From Epiperipatus broadwayi (lineage: Eukaryota; Onychophora; Udeonychophora; Euonychophora; Peripatidae): a stretch of 64,000 bases of DNA. Of the stretch, positions 34,384-44,917 are shown piece after piece. The stretch spans positions 2,542,001 through 2,606,000 of the forward strand of contig JAQFVV010012529.1 of assembly GCA_028023455.1 (NCBI GenBank), written 5' to 3'. The first letter of the stretch is position 1; every line of letters starts with the position of its first letter. The notes under the pieces are model-generated. The model was not told the origin of the DNA, made no database searches, and was given only the letters and a program-made list of their open reading frames with translations. The translations under genes were made by a program, and so were the position numbers.

Positions 34384-36812
34384 ATTTATAATCACTTGCT
34401 TTTATGATCTAAGCACAAAACAAATAATTCTGTGGTAAAAGAGTACATTTGATTTTAAAACTATTTTTTGAAAAATGAAATAGAAGAATTAAATTACTAT
34501 TAAAGTATCAGATCGATTGTTGTTTATTTGATAAATAATTTCCAAATTATCTTAGAAATAAAAGAATAGAAAAACATGTTGAGTGTATAAGAAGGGGAGA
34601 TAGTCAGTTCAGATGAAAGTTACAGTGAGAACAGTTAATAATAGGCAGTTTTGCTGTTACAGTAGAAACCAAAACATCAGATAGATGGAATTTAGCCAGA
34701 AAGCAAACTAAAACATCAGATAGAGGAATTTAGCCAGAAAGCAGCAGGCACTTAAAACAACATATCTAATTTTTCCAAGGTTGTCCTAATCTCAGGAACA
34801 AAAAATGGTTAATAAATTCAACTTTTGAATCAGTTGTAATTGTCTTCTCCATCCTCTGGATATCAGTTTAAATAAGCCCCATTAAATTGGGAAATAATTC
34901 TTATTTTGAAAACAGGCAAACAAATAGTCATTTTTAACTTTTAAACTGCACTGAAACTAATTATTATTAAGATAATAAAACTGGTATTTACTCAAAGCTA
35001 GATTGGTGTATAAATTTAAATACATGAAAATAACTCATGCCCATTGAACACCAAGTAAGGTTACCTTGGCAGCAGATTGAAGATACTTGATGTTGAATAG
35101 GTATAAGCTGCTTTGTGTACTTTTAATGTATAACTTTTAATTTTACCACTATGTAAATAATCACTTTGAATATTATTTGATATTATATTGTTAGTAAATT
35201 TTATTGTTTATGTTAACTTTTGACATTCTTTATTCATTGTTCCACATTCTTAATTATTCAATTTATCACAATAGTTTCAATATGAAGAAATGAATCTAAG
35301 ATTTTTGGTCAGCATTTTGCTATTGTGCTCTAGATATTTTGTTTAAAATATATCTATATATTATTCTATTACATAATTTTAGTGTGAAGGCTTGATGAAC
35401 ATGGAAAATTTATTTGCTTAATTGGCAACCTAATTTATGACATGAGTTAGCTAGTCAATTTGCACAAATTTCATTTGTTTATATAATTGGCCCACCAAAA
35501 TTGGTCATATATATAAATTTTATCAGTCATATATATATATAACAGATATTTCTATTGCAATATAAAATAACATAAAAATATTTAAAATTTTGTATTTAAA
35601 CATATTTTATTTATTTATTTTTTATATATAATATGCAGCCAATTTCTCCTATAAAGATGTCCTATAATTAAAATTTGTTCTCTAATTATTTCTTTTATTT
35701 CATTATTTCTTCAATCTAAAGATCTTTTCATGGTTGAAGTACTAATTATATTTTGCTATTCCAAATTTTTAATTTTTTACTTGGAGTTTATTATAAAAGA
35801 ATATTATGTTTATTTATATTAGTTGAACATCAACTATGGACATAAATACAGAATTTGTTTTTTTTTTAATTTACATTTTATTCTTTAATTATGAAAAATT
35901 CTAATTGATTACAAACTATTACATGACTCTATTATCTTATGAAAATTGCTTTAAGTCTGCCTTAAATAATATATTTTAAAGATATTTGCCTAGTAGTTTT
36001 GGGAAAATCTATTTAGCTTTCAACTATACAAAAAAATCAAATGATCCATTTTTTTTTTTTTATCACTGTAGACCTGATAAAATTAGATTAAAAAATAAAA
36101 TTTAATTTATCATTGACAAAATTTATAAATTAAAAAAGGACAATACCTATTTAAATAATAAAAAGCACCCCTATTCTCCATGCAAACTTTTATTTTGATT
36201 ACATGAAGGGTTCTTTATTAATTTATGATTGTGTAAAACGGATGGTTCACACCTTGTGATTGGGACTGACTTTTGTCCAGAACTATTCTGTACATATATA
36301 ACTCTCAGTCATGTAATATTTCTAAAAGTAGCAAAATGTAGTAAATAATTATAATTAAGAGTTTTTAGCTGTAATTTACAAAAAGAGTTTTTTTTTATTA
36401 TATTGATTTTAATTCTAGAAATGAAAGGTCAAAATATACAAATCTCAATATGCTAATTTTTATTTATTTAGATTTTTTGAATATTAGATAATAATGCCAG
36501 CGCAATACTCACTCAGAAATGTCATTAGAACTTTAATCAAAAATACAGTTATTAATTTAAGTCCATACCTTATGAGATAGGGTCAAAACAAAGCATCATA
36601 TGACTTTGTCCATTATTTTCAAAAACCGCATGATGAGTTAAAAATAAGAAGACCATAAAAAACTACGATATATAAACACATGCATGCATGCACATTTTCA
36701 TTTAATGAAGGAGATATAAATTCAGATCCTAGAATGGTATTCACATTTAGTGTCTGATGATTGTTTAAATTTACTGTAGCTGGCATTGAAATGGGTTAAA
36801 CAATGATCTAGT
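34384..36812. other. AT-rich non-coding spacer with a short tandem repeat
   Basis: No gene seen. A two-unit repeat of about 37 bp (AAAACATCAGATAGA ... AATTTAGCCAGAAAGCA) lies at 34671-34744; the second unit is slightly shorter. The rest is AT-rich with microsatellite-like TA runs. Confidence 0.6.
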
Positions 36813-37580
36813 TGTTGTGTTTTGTCTGGATTATATATATGATTTAATAATTACAGACTCTCGTAAATACAAGCAAATTTAAATACATATTCTTGGAAAT
36901 ACATTTCTAATATTGTGTTTATTAGTGAAACATGGATACAAATATACATTATATTTACAATGAATATACCCTACTTGTGGGGTGGACTGCAGAAGGGGCT
37001 GTATGTGGCTTTATAGATTTCCCTACCACTTCCAACTATATCTTGGCAGCCTGTCTCTTGAGTACATACAGTGATACTTTCGATTGTAATACAATAGCTT
37101 GCATTATGCTAATGTTTGATCCTGCAGCTTCTGAATGCGAATTTGCCTTGCTGAAAGTCAGCCATTTAGCTTAACTATTGTGAATACTGCCATTCAGGTT
37201 TGACAGTAGTTCTCTGCAGAACATATATGGAGAATGTGAATTCCGTCTTTCAGCTTTATGACAGTAGTTCTCTGCGATTGTGTGTATGACCATTCAGTTA
37301 TGTGATTGTTGTTAGAGAGAATGAGGATTATGTCCTTCATTTTGTGATAGTAGTTCTTTGACCTTACTTTCAAAAAGATTGACTATTTATTGCCAGATCT
37401 TTATCCTTAATGAAAACATTTGGATTCAATGAGCATCATTGTCTATTGGCCCATTCTTGCCACTGGCTATGCATTATCTATCTATATATTCATAGGTTAA
37501 GGGCAATAAATGCTCAATCTGATCTAGATAAGATGGAATCTGGACTAATTCATTATTTGAAGAAAAGATGAGATATGATA
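36813..37580 (-). repeat. 3' LTR of the second gypsy element
   Basis: This pairs with 39833-40640 in the same orientation. Shared blocks include TTTATTAGTGAAACATG, TAGATTTCCCTACCACTTCC, GACAGTAGTTCT and CAAAAAGA(T/C)TGACTATTTATT. It is adjacent to the polypurine tract on the internal side. The two LTRs have diverged noticeably, so the insertion is old. An open frame within it (36932-37174) is not a gene. Confidence 0.85.
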
Positions 37581-39832
37581 TTCCTGCCCCCTGGTTTAAA
37601 TTAGCCCTGGTGAATGTAGTTATGCAGGTGCATTGGTAGATGTCTTTTTCACTTATGTAGTTTCATCTAGCTTAGTGATCTCAGCAGATCCAGTGTTGTC
37701 ATCTGAGGATTTTGGAACTGTAGTTTTATCTCAGCTGATCGATGATTTATCACTGTTGGTTTGTGACTTTTTGTCATCTGATGAGGATTTTCTGATGGCT
37801 GGTCTTGGAACTATGATAAGTAATTTAATCTTAGTTGGTTTCTGTGGTGATGATGTTGTCTATTTAATCATCACTGTTTGTGATTCTTTAAGTTCAATCA
37901 CCACCGTTGGAACCCATTTGGTGATTCCTTTAAACATGCGGCAAAGAACATGAATGCCTATCCACTTTTTTTGCATTTTGTGTTTTTTGGATTATTAATA
38001 ATTAGTTCTGATAGACCCTATTTGAATTTATTGTTAATAAAACAAGTCATAAATTTCGTAACTTGCTTTTAAGCTTGCATCTAAATGTTCACTAGAGGGA
38101 ACTTACCAATAGCTCTAATCAAGCTTTATTTTTATTGTTGTGAGCTGTTTCATTTGAGTCACTGTAAAACCTAAGTGAGTGACCCAATCACATCCTAATA
38201 AATTGATCTGCTCAACAGCAGATAGATATCTACTTTTATTGGACATTGTAACCTTAACTTTTGCTTAACCCAAGAGTGTTACTAGATTGCCTTGGTAATC
38301 ACTAATTGTTTTGCTACTAGAATACAGTTGATATTTATTATTAGCCTAGGTCTTTTTTGACACAATGGACACTGTAGACCCGGTATTCAGTTCCATTTTT
38401 ACAGGTGTATCATTAATGAGAATTCGGTATTTGAAAGCAGAGACAGTGCCCCTCACATTGTTTACACAAGCATTTTGTTTTTAAATTTGAAGATGTTTTT
38501 CTGGCTCTTTAGGATGGACTGCATTCATTCTGTTTTTTTCCATGTAAAACAAACAGCTTTTATTGGGTCAACACACCTGAAATACACTATATACAGATGT
38601 GGACATTCAATGTGTGTGTATTGGTTTTTACTGATTGATTTATATGAGCAGTTACTTTTCCTGTCATTTGGGTGCTTGACTGACACACAGTTGTCTGTTT
38701 AATGGTTTGAATGTCACAGTCCATTTTCTTCAATGGACTTCCTTGAGTAGTTGCTGATACCACTAGAATCAATTGAGACAACAGAATCAAATGTTATGTC
38801 AGAGTCCATTAGGAGCTTCATCCTGTGACTATGTTCTCTCATTCCTCAGATAAAACAATCTTCACATGATTATCATTTCTTATATTTGCCCATAACTGTT
38901 ATTAAAACAGGTAAAACTCTCCATACAGTTGTACCACTCAGTGCAAGCCACAAGCTAGAAACTAGTCTGGGATATTGGATGAGTAGGCACTAGATAGGGA
39001 TTTTATGCACAAGCCTTCTGGTATCCATTGATTACTCTGACTTGCACTGAGTGACACAACTGTATGGAGAGTTTTGCCTGTTTTAATAAAACAATCTTGC
39101 AGAGCTTTGTTAAAGAAGTCTTTGAGATTGCATTTTAAAGCCTAGTTTTTTAAAGTTAATAGCAAAACCTCTAGCTTTTCCCCTTTCTCTTGTTTACAGA
39201 GATATCTGCATTATTGGTAAGAGTTTTGAAGTGAAAAAGTCAGTGGGAGCAATGCCTTGTCAAAATCAAGGTGAGCTGGGAACAAAGGAGTTGCTTGGAC
39301 TTTAAGGATTTTGTAAATATGAGGTCCCATAATAGACATGAATGTGGTTAATTTTAATTCAGGTTTTTTGATTTCATTAGCCTGTAAATAGAAGATTACT
39401 CAATCTTAATAGCTTGGCCAATTCTCTTGATAGGCGAGATCAGATTCTTCAATTGAGCCAATTTTAGCCATTTTATTTTACCCTCTTTATGTCACAAGAG
39501 AAAAATTTTTTGCTTTTTTTTTTTGTGAGAGTAATCAACCATTTTAATTGGATTTTTAATCTTTATTTGACAAGCTACTGTTTGCATAATTGCCAATCTT
39601 TGATTCAAGACAATTTCTAATAGCCTACTGGAGGAAGTTTCTGCCTTTATCAATAAGAGTAGCCAATCTCATTTGATTTTAAAATTTTTTATTGACATGC
39701 AAATAATAATGTTTGCTCAATTTTTTTGATTAATGACAAAAATCTAACAATCTGCAGGGGCAAGATTTTATTTTAAAACTGTTTTTTTTTTTACTAGCTG
39801 TGGGGGGGGGGGTATTTTGTCAACACCAAATT
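37581..39832 (-). pseudogene. Gypsy gag, zinc-knuckle and protease remnants; pol core missing
   Basis: Minus-strand reading shows a gag part (RMKLLMDSDITFDSVVS, then LILVVSATTQ, about 38830-38740), a weakened zinc-knuckle region (about 38610-38510), and the retropepsin block FKYRILINDTPVKMELNTGS with TVSIVSKKT (about 38440-38350); the expected DTG is NTG. VTMSNKSRYLSAVEQINLLG follows (about 38250-38190), which is the gypsy protease C-terminus. At about 37920-37870 GITKWVPTVVIELKES resembles the pol C-terminal tail. Nothing in between resembles RT. Confidence 0.75.
38863..39085. mobile_element. Hairpin element copy 2 with perfect 13-bp target duplication
   Basis: 223 bp between identical ATAAAACAATCTT repeats (38850-38862 and 39086-39098). 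The tail CACATGATTATCATTTCTTA precedes a fold-back: left arm 38903-38950 (TTAAAACAGGTAAAACTCTC ...) is complementary to 39039-39085 with few mismatches. The loop holds GGATATTGGATGAGTAGGCA. Its terminal sequences are not inverted repeats, and the long target duplication fits target-primed reverse transcription rather than a standard MITE. Confidence 0.82.
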
Positions 39833-40640
39833 TGTGGTGTTTTTTTCTGGATTATATACTTAATTAATACTCACAGATTCATGTAAAAATAAACAAATAT
39901 AAATACAAACATGTGTAAATATATTTCTAATATTATATTTATTAGTGAAACATGAAAATAAATATACACTCATATTTACGATAGCTATACTCCACCTGCT
40001 ACTGTTGGTGAGGTGCAGCTTCTAGTTTTGGTGTGGATTAGGAAGAAGGGATTCCATGTGCTCTTATAGATTTCCCTACCACTTCCTGTTGCATCTTGGC
40101 AGTCTGCCTTGTGAGTAGGTATGATGATATTTCTGGTTGTACTATGACAGTTTGGTTCTAGAAGCTTTCACTTCTAAATGTGGACTTACCTTGCTGTGGC
40201 AACCATTTAGTTTAACCACTATTGACTGGAGAACATGAATATTGCCATTCAGGTTTGAAAGTAGTTTTTCTGCAGAACATGTATTGAGAATGTGAATTCT
40301 GTCTTTCAGTTTTATGACAGTAGTTCTTCTCTGTGATTGTGTGTATAGTCATTAAGCTACATGACTGTTGCTAGAGAGAATGATGATTCTGTCTTTCGGC
40401 TTTGTGACAGTATTTCTCAGATCTTACCTTCAAAAAGACTGACTATTTATTACCAGATCCTAATCCTTAATGAAAACCTTTAGATTCAGTGAGCATTATT
40501 ACCTATTGGACCATTCTTGCCATTGGCTATTTGTTATTTATCTATATATGCATAGGTTCATGGTGATGAATGCTCAATCAAATCTAGATAAAATGGAATA
40601 TGGACTATTCCATTATTTGAAGACAAGGTGAGATATGACA
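39833..40640 (-). repeat. 5' LTR of the second gypsy element
   Basis: This pairs with 36813-37580. On the minus strand it begins TGTCATATCTCACC and ends CACCACA just before the PBS. It is slightly longer than its partner because of small insertions (for example CACCTGCTACTGTTGGTGAG at about 39994). Confidence 0.85.
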
Positions 40641-41617
40641 TAGTACTCTTAAATATAATTACTTACAACAGAGAAAATAAACAATTGTAAGTTCTAGTGG
40701 AATGTTTTAAAATATTGAATATAAGCAAAACTATTTGTTAAATCAAATTTAAATAATAATTGCCAAAAAAATACCAGGAAAGTTTTTGTGGAATCATAGA
40801 TGTATGATAATTATAAAATTTAGTATTTTCATTTAGAAATGTAGTTGATATATTTTGTTTGTTCATTGCAAAAGAAATGTAATGCAATAAATTACAAAGA
40901 AATAAATAAATTGAATGAAAATAAATTAATATTAGAGAGAATATATATGTCCACCCAAACAAAGAAAACATGGCCTGACATGAAGATATTTACTTAAATT
41001 TATTTATTGGTTGTAATAGCCTAATTAACATTACTCATTTTAAGAGAGGATTTAACTACACAGATAACAGGTATTTGTTAAAATTTATAAATGGTTTAAC
41101 AAACTTAGGTAGAAAATTGTAAGTGCAATAAATTTTAATGGATATATCTTCACTCTACATATCAAGATATGGTGCTATAAAATTATTATCTTTAAGATCA
41201 ACTAATTATTTTTACTTTCATCAGTGAAAACTAGCATGCATTAATTTATATTATTCAAGCTAATATCCTGAAATTTAAAAAGCCTCTAAGGTTTTGAACT
41301 CGGACTATCTTACTTGCATATTAAATTATATAATTTTCTATATATTTTAGAGATAATCAATTGGTTTTTTTTGATTTCAGGATATTATTTGAATAGTATA
41401 AAAAAGGTAAAAGGTGGTTATGAAATACATATTAGTTTCAGTTTGAATCCTAGTCATCATTGATAAAAGCAAAAAACCAATCTTAAAATGGAAATTTTAT
41501 AGACCTATACTTTCTGGTGTCCATTAATTAATTTTCAAGTTTGCAGTAGGGTAAAGATAACTATTTTGGAACCATACAAATAAATATATGAGAAAGGTAT
41601 GTGATATTGTTATATAT
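40641..41617. other. AT-rich non-coding spacer
   Basis: No gene or repeat that I can support. A 77-codon minus-strand frame at 40971-40738 has no motif and low-complexity composition. Confidence 0.55.
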
Positions 41618-42300
41618 ATATATGCAAATTTATAAATAAATATTTAAAAATACAGTATTTAAAAGCTTATAAAAAATATATGTATAACCGTCACTTATGA
41701 GCACTTTCAACCAACTTGTGGCTTTGTCGACTATCACGTTTAAAATGTCAGCTTTCCCATAATTCTATGATGTCAACTTTCCCATAATTCTGTGATCTTA
41801 ATGTTTGCTGCTTGCCTATTAACCAAATGTTGCTTGTATTTACATATCAACATCGCCTCTTTAATTTTCCTTTTATTATTATTTCTTTCAATTTCCAATA
41901 TTTTTACGTTATAATTAAAATCGAAACCATATATACATGATTTATCAGCTTCTGTCTTTTATGACCACAATAAATCATGTATATATGGTTTCGATTTTAA
42001 TTATAACAATGTAAAAATATTGGAAATTGAAAGAAATAATAATAAAAGGAAAATTAAAGAGGCGATGTTGATATGTAAATACAAGCAACATTTGGTTAAT
42101 AGGCAAGCAGCAAACATTAAGATCATAGAATTATGGGAAAGTTGACATCATAGAATTATGGGAAAGCTGACATTTTAAACACGATAGTCGACAAAGCCAC
42201 AAGTTGGTTGAAAGCGCTCCTAAGTGACGGTTATACATATATTTTTTATAAGCTTTTAAATACTGTATTTTTAAATATTTATTTATAAATTTGCGTATAT
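41618..42300. repeat. Near-perfect 0.68-kb palindrome made from a Penelope 3' end
   Basis: Left arm 41618-41945 and right arm 41970-42300 are reverse complements over about 330 bases with only a handful of differences (for example CACTTATGAGCAC against GCGCTCCTAAGTG, and a 3-base indel near TTATAACAATG). The central loop is 24 bases. The right arm, read on plus, encodes the end of a Penelope endonuclease: KSCIYGFDFNYNNVKILEIE then NNNKRKIKEAMLICKYKQHL, with a stop at 42143, followed by a 25-bp tandem repeat (42122-42146, 42147-42171) and a 3' tail. The left arm is the same on the minus strand. Confidence 0.92.
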
Positions 42301-42559
42301 TATTTTGAAGAAATACAGACATCGATTTATAATATTGTATATATAGATAAAAGAAATTGACATAAAGGAAAATAAAAATAAGAAGTTCTTAAAGATGTTC
42401 TACAGAAATGTAGAACTATAAATAGCTATTTGTTTTCTTTTAATATGATGCTTAGTTTACATAAATCAATAAGAAATGAAGTCTATTATGAATTATATGT
42501 TTTGTATATTAAAAAGAAAAGATAAGGGAATAAAAAAATGTTAATTATTTTAATCATCT

Positions 42560-42875
42560 AGAGTTTGAATGTTTTTGCAAGTAATGCTTCAGACCTTCAG
42601 GAAATGCTGCAAGTATTATCAGATTGAAAGCAGATAAATATATAAAAAAAAATTAAAATAATGGTTTTTCAAAGAAGTAGAAGTTAACAAGTACAAATAT
42701 CTTGGTTAAGTTATTAATACATATGGAAGTATAATGACTGAAATTAATCACATAATTAAATTTGGATGGAGTGCTTTTTTAAGGAATAACTTAATTTTAT
42801 ATAGAAATATGCTTCTATGATTGAAAAGAAAGGATTATTTAAACCATGTTTTATCAATTTTTACATATAGATCTG
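42560..42875 (+). pseudogene. RTE LINE fragment, copy D
   Basis: TTTTTGCAAGTAATGCTTCA, TTCAGGAAATGCTGCAAGTA, ACAAATATCTTGGTTAAG, TTAATACATATGGAAGTATA and TTGGATGGAGTGCTTTT match the region after the reverse transcriptase FADD box in the copies at 46.5 and 62.3 kb. Both ends are missing and several stops are present. Confidence 0.78.
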
Positions 42876-42989
42876 ATAACTTGAGCAATAGTTTCAGATA
42901 TCACAATGAAAAGTATGTACATCACCAATCTACCAAATACCTTGATTTAAAATTGACTCGACTGAAATAGACAATCAATTATTCAATGA

Positions 42990-43640
42990 TTGTCAAACCT
43001 CTCAGCATTAGGGTTTATTTACATTATAATTCTAGAATTTCCAATGCAAAATTGCTGTCTTTAAAGCCTTTTTATTTAGGAATTCTAGACTTTGTAAATT
43101 TATATCTGATACAAAAATTAATTTAGAATCTTACAAGAAGGACTAATTAAGTTGAGTATTCTGTCATCATGCTTGAAAGACACATCAGGAAATTCAACTA
43201 TAGACACATATAATAGCCCTTCCAACTTTAAATCATGAATCAACATGCCATTCACCCCCAATATTCATTCAAAATTGAAGTCAATTCTAAACAAAGACTT
43301 TAACATTGGTTTCAGTTGCCCTTTATCATTGATTAAGCTCATTAATAATTCTAAGTATAAAATCAGTCATGATGATGAAACTCAATTTGTGTATTCCTTG
43401 GATTGCCAGTTTTGTAATGGCAAATACTCTGGTAAAACTTGCTAATTTGAAATCAAGAATTTCTCAACATGTTCATTTGTATAATAGAGCTAGCTAGTCC
43501 AGCACTTCTTATAACTCAATATTCATTGGTCAGTAAAAGAACATTGGCCACTCTTTTAAAGCTGCTGACCCTAAAATACTTTGTCTTGAGAGCAACAACA
43601 GGAAATGAAAAGTTAATTGATATATTACAAATTCTGTAAA
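42990..43640 (+). pseudogene. Penelope-like fragment, another subfamily
   Basis: VKPLSIRVYLHYNSRISNAK then FLFRNSRLCKF aligns with VKPLNIRGYIHTNSKTPKAH ... FLFRNYHLCKY of the 21-kb element. The frame 43245-43445 reads PNIHSKLKSILNKDFNIGFS, LIKLINNSKYKIS and FVYSLDCQFCNGKYSGKTC, the GIY-YIG entry with its Cys pair. After a frameshift it continues SRISQHVHLYNRAS and IGHSFKAADPKIL. Start, RT core and end are missing. The sequence differs clearly from the 21-kb element, so this is a separate insertion or subfamily, perhaps the one that supplied the palindrome. Confidence 0.72.
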
Positions 43641-44917
43641 TGCGATTAATTTATCTATATCAGGGTATTTGGTGCCATATTGAATTTTTAAAAAACTGAC
43701 TTGAGACACAATTTTCACAACTTCAGTTTTAATAATGTTGGACAAAAATGCTATATATTGACAAAAGATAGAAAAACTAAAGAAAGCAATAAGGCTAAGA
43801 CAAATAGTGGTTACCATTAAAAAAATAAGGGAAAAAAAAGAAATTTCAACGTCCCAAAAATTATTACTATATTATTTGTTAATAATTTCTAATTGATCAT
43901 TAACTAAGTTTAAAATTACATGTTCATTGATAATTTCTTTGTATTCCTCACAAAATTCTCATTCAAATCATATATAATACTTATTACCTGAGATAATCCA
44001 TAGCTTCAGAACTTAAAAAAAGTAATAACATAAGAATTCTTCATTTTTATCTTGTATTTCAAAAGTTAAAAAATCTCAAGGCATCTATAAGAAAAAGATT
44101 CATCCTAATAAAAAATACAAAATAAATTATTTTAATCATATCAATTGGCTTCTTGTCTATTCAAAACTAGAAATTAAAGGTTATTGTCTGTATCAATGAT
44201 AAAATGAGTTTCCTCTATTCATTTTATATTTTTTGTGTACACTGATGATGTTTTATTTTTTGTGCATACCAGCGAAGCTATCTTGTTATATTTATTGTCC
44301 CCTAATTTATTTGCATATAGCTAATTTTCTAGCTATAGACTTGAAAATAATGTGATGCAAGATGTGGCAAAACTACTGACTCCACAGCATGAGTAACAAG
44401 GCATAGGCAAGAATCAGGATTTGATTCTTTGCCTGCATACAATTCCATGTGGTATACATAATCATTGTGGCTATCACCACACATACCACTTAAAATCTCG
44501 CTTTATTGGTTTTAAGAGTTATATTTTCACATAGTACTATGCCCATTAAATTTTGTGATTGCTTTATCAACTGCAATGTTTCTGTACATCTGGTAATCCA
44601 TCTTAAAATTTTCATTGCACTTTAATACATTAATTTTATATATAAAAATCATTACTTGTTATACAAACACAGACATGCAAGTACAAACACAGTAATATAA
44701 ATATAAACACTAATAAATTATTAAACCTTTTTTTTTTTCCCCATGTAAACCTTTTGAGAAGTATTATGTCTATAAAATAAGGTTGCCTCAAAGTTGAATC
44801 AGAGCCCCACATTTGCATTGTACATCAATCACTACTTTCATTATATTTGAATTTGAATACAAGTATAATTTATATACTATACTGTAGGAGTATATATATA
44901 CACTCATACATACATGC
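43641..44917. other. AT-rich non-coding spacer
   Basis: I see no gene. A small hairpin (GGCAAGAATCA / TGATTCTTTGCC) lies at about 44408-44436. Confidence 0.5.

Larger units (their letters stand above)
36813..40640 (-). mobile_element. Second Ty3/gypsy element with both LTRs, pol mostly deleted
   Basis: Two direct repeats, 36813-37580 and 39833-40640, are the LTRs: both begin TGT(T/G)GTGTTTT and end GAGATATGA(T/C)A, with a shared TTATAGATTTCCCTACCACT core. A TAGT duplication flanks the element (36809-36812 and 40641-40644). Read on the minus strand, the 5' LTR is followed by TTTGGTGTTGACAAAATACC (PBS-like, complementary to a tRNA 3' end) and the 3' LTR is preceded by the purine tract AGGGGGCAGGAA. 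Inside remain gag, zinc-knuckle and protease, then a jump to a C-terminal integrase tail, so RT, RNase H and the integrase core are missing. It carries hairpin element copy 2. Confidence 0.85.

Noticed and set aside
36932-37174. 80-codon plus-strand open frame
   Set aside because: It lies wholly inside an LTR, and the partner LTR does not keep the frame.
37775-37800. CTGATGAGGATTTTCTGATGG as a hammerhead core
   Set aside because: The GAAA half and helices are absent; it lies in decayed gypsy sequence.
37633-37953. 106-codon plus-strand open frame
   Set aside because: It is antisense to the decayed pol tail of the second gypsy element; the minus strand gives the recognisable motif.
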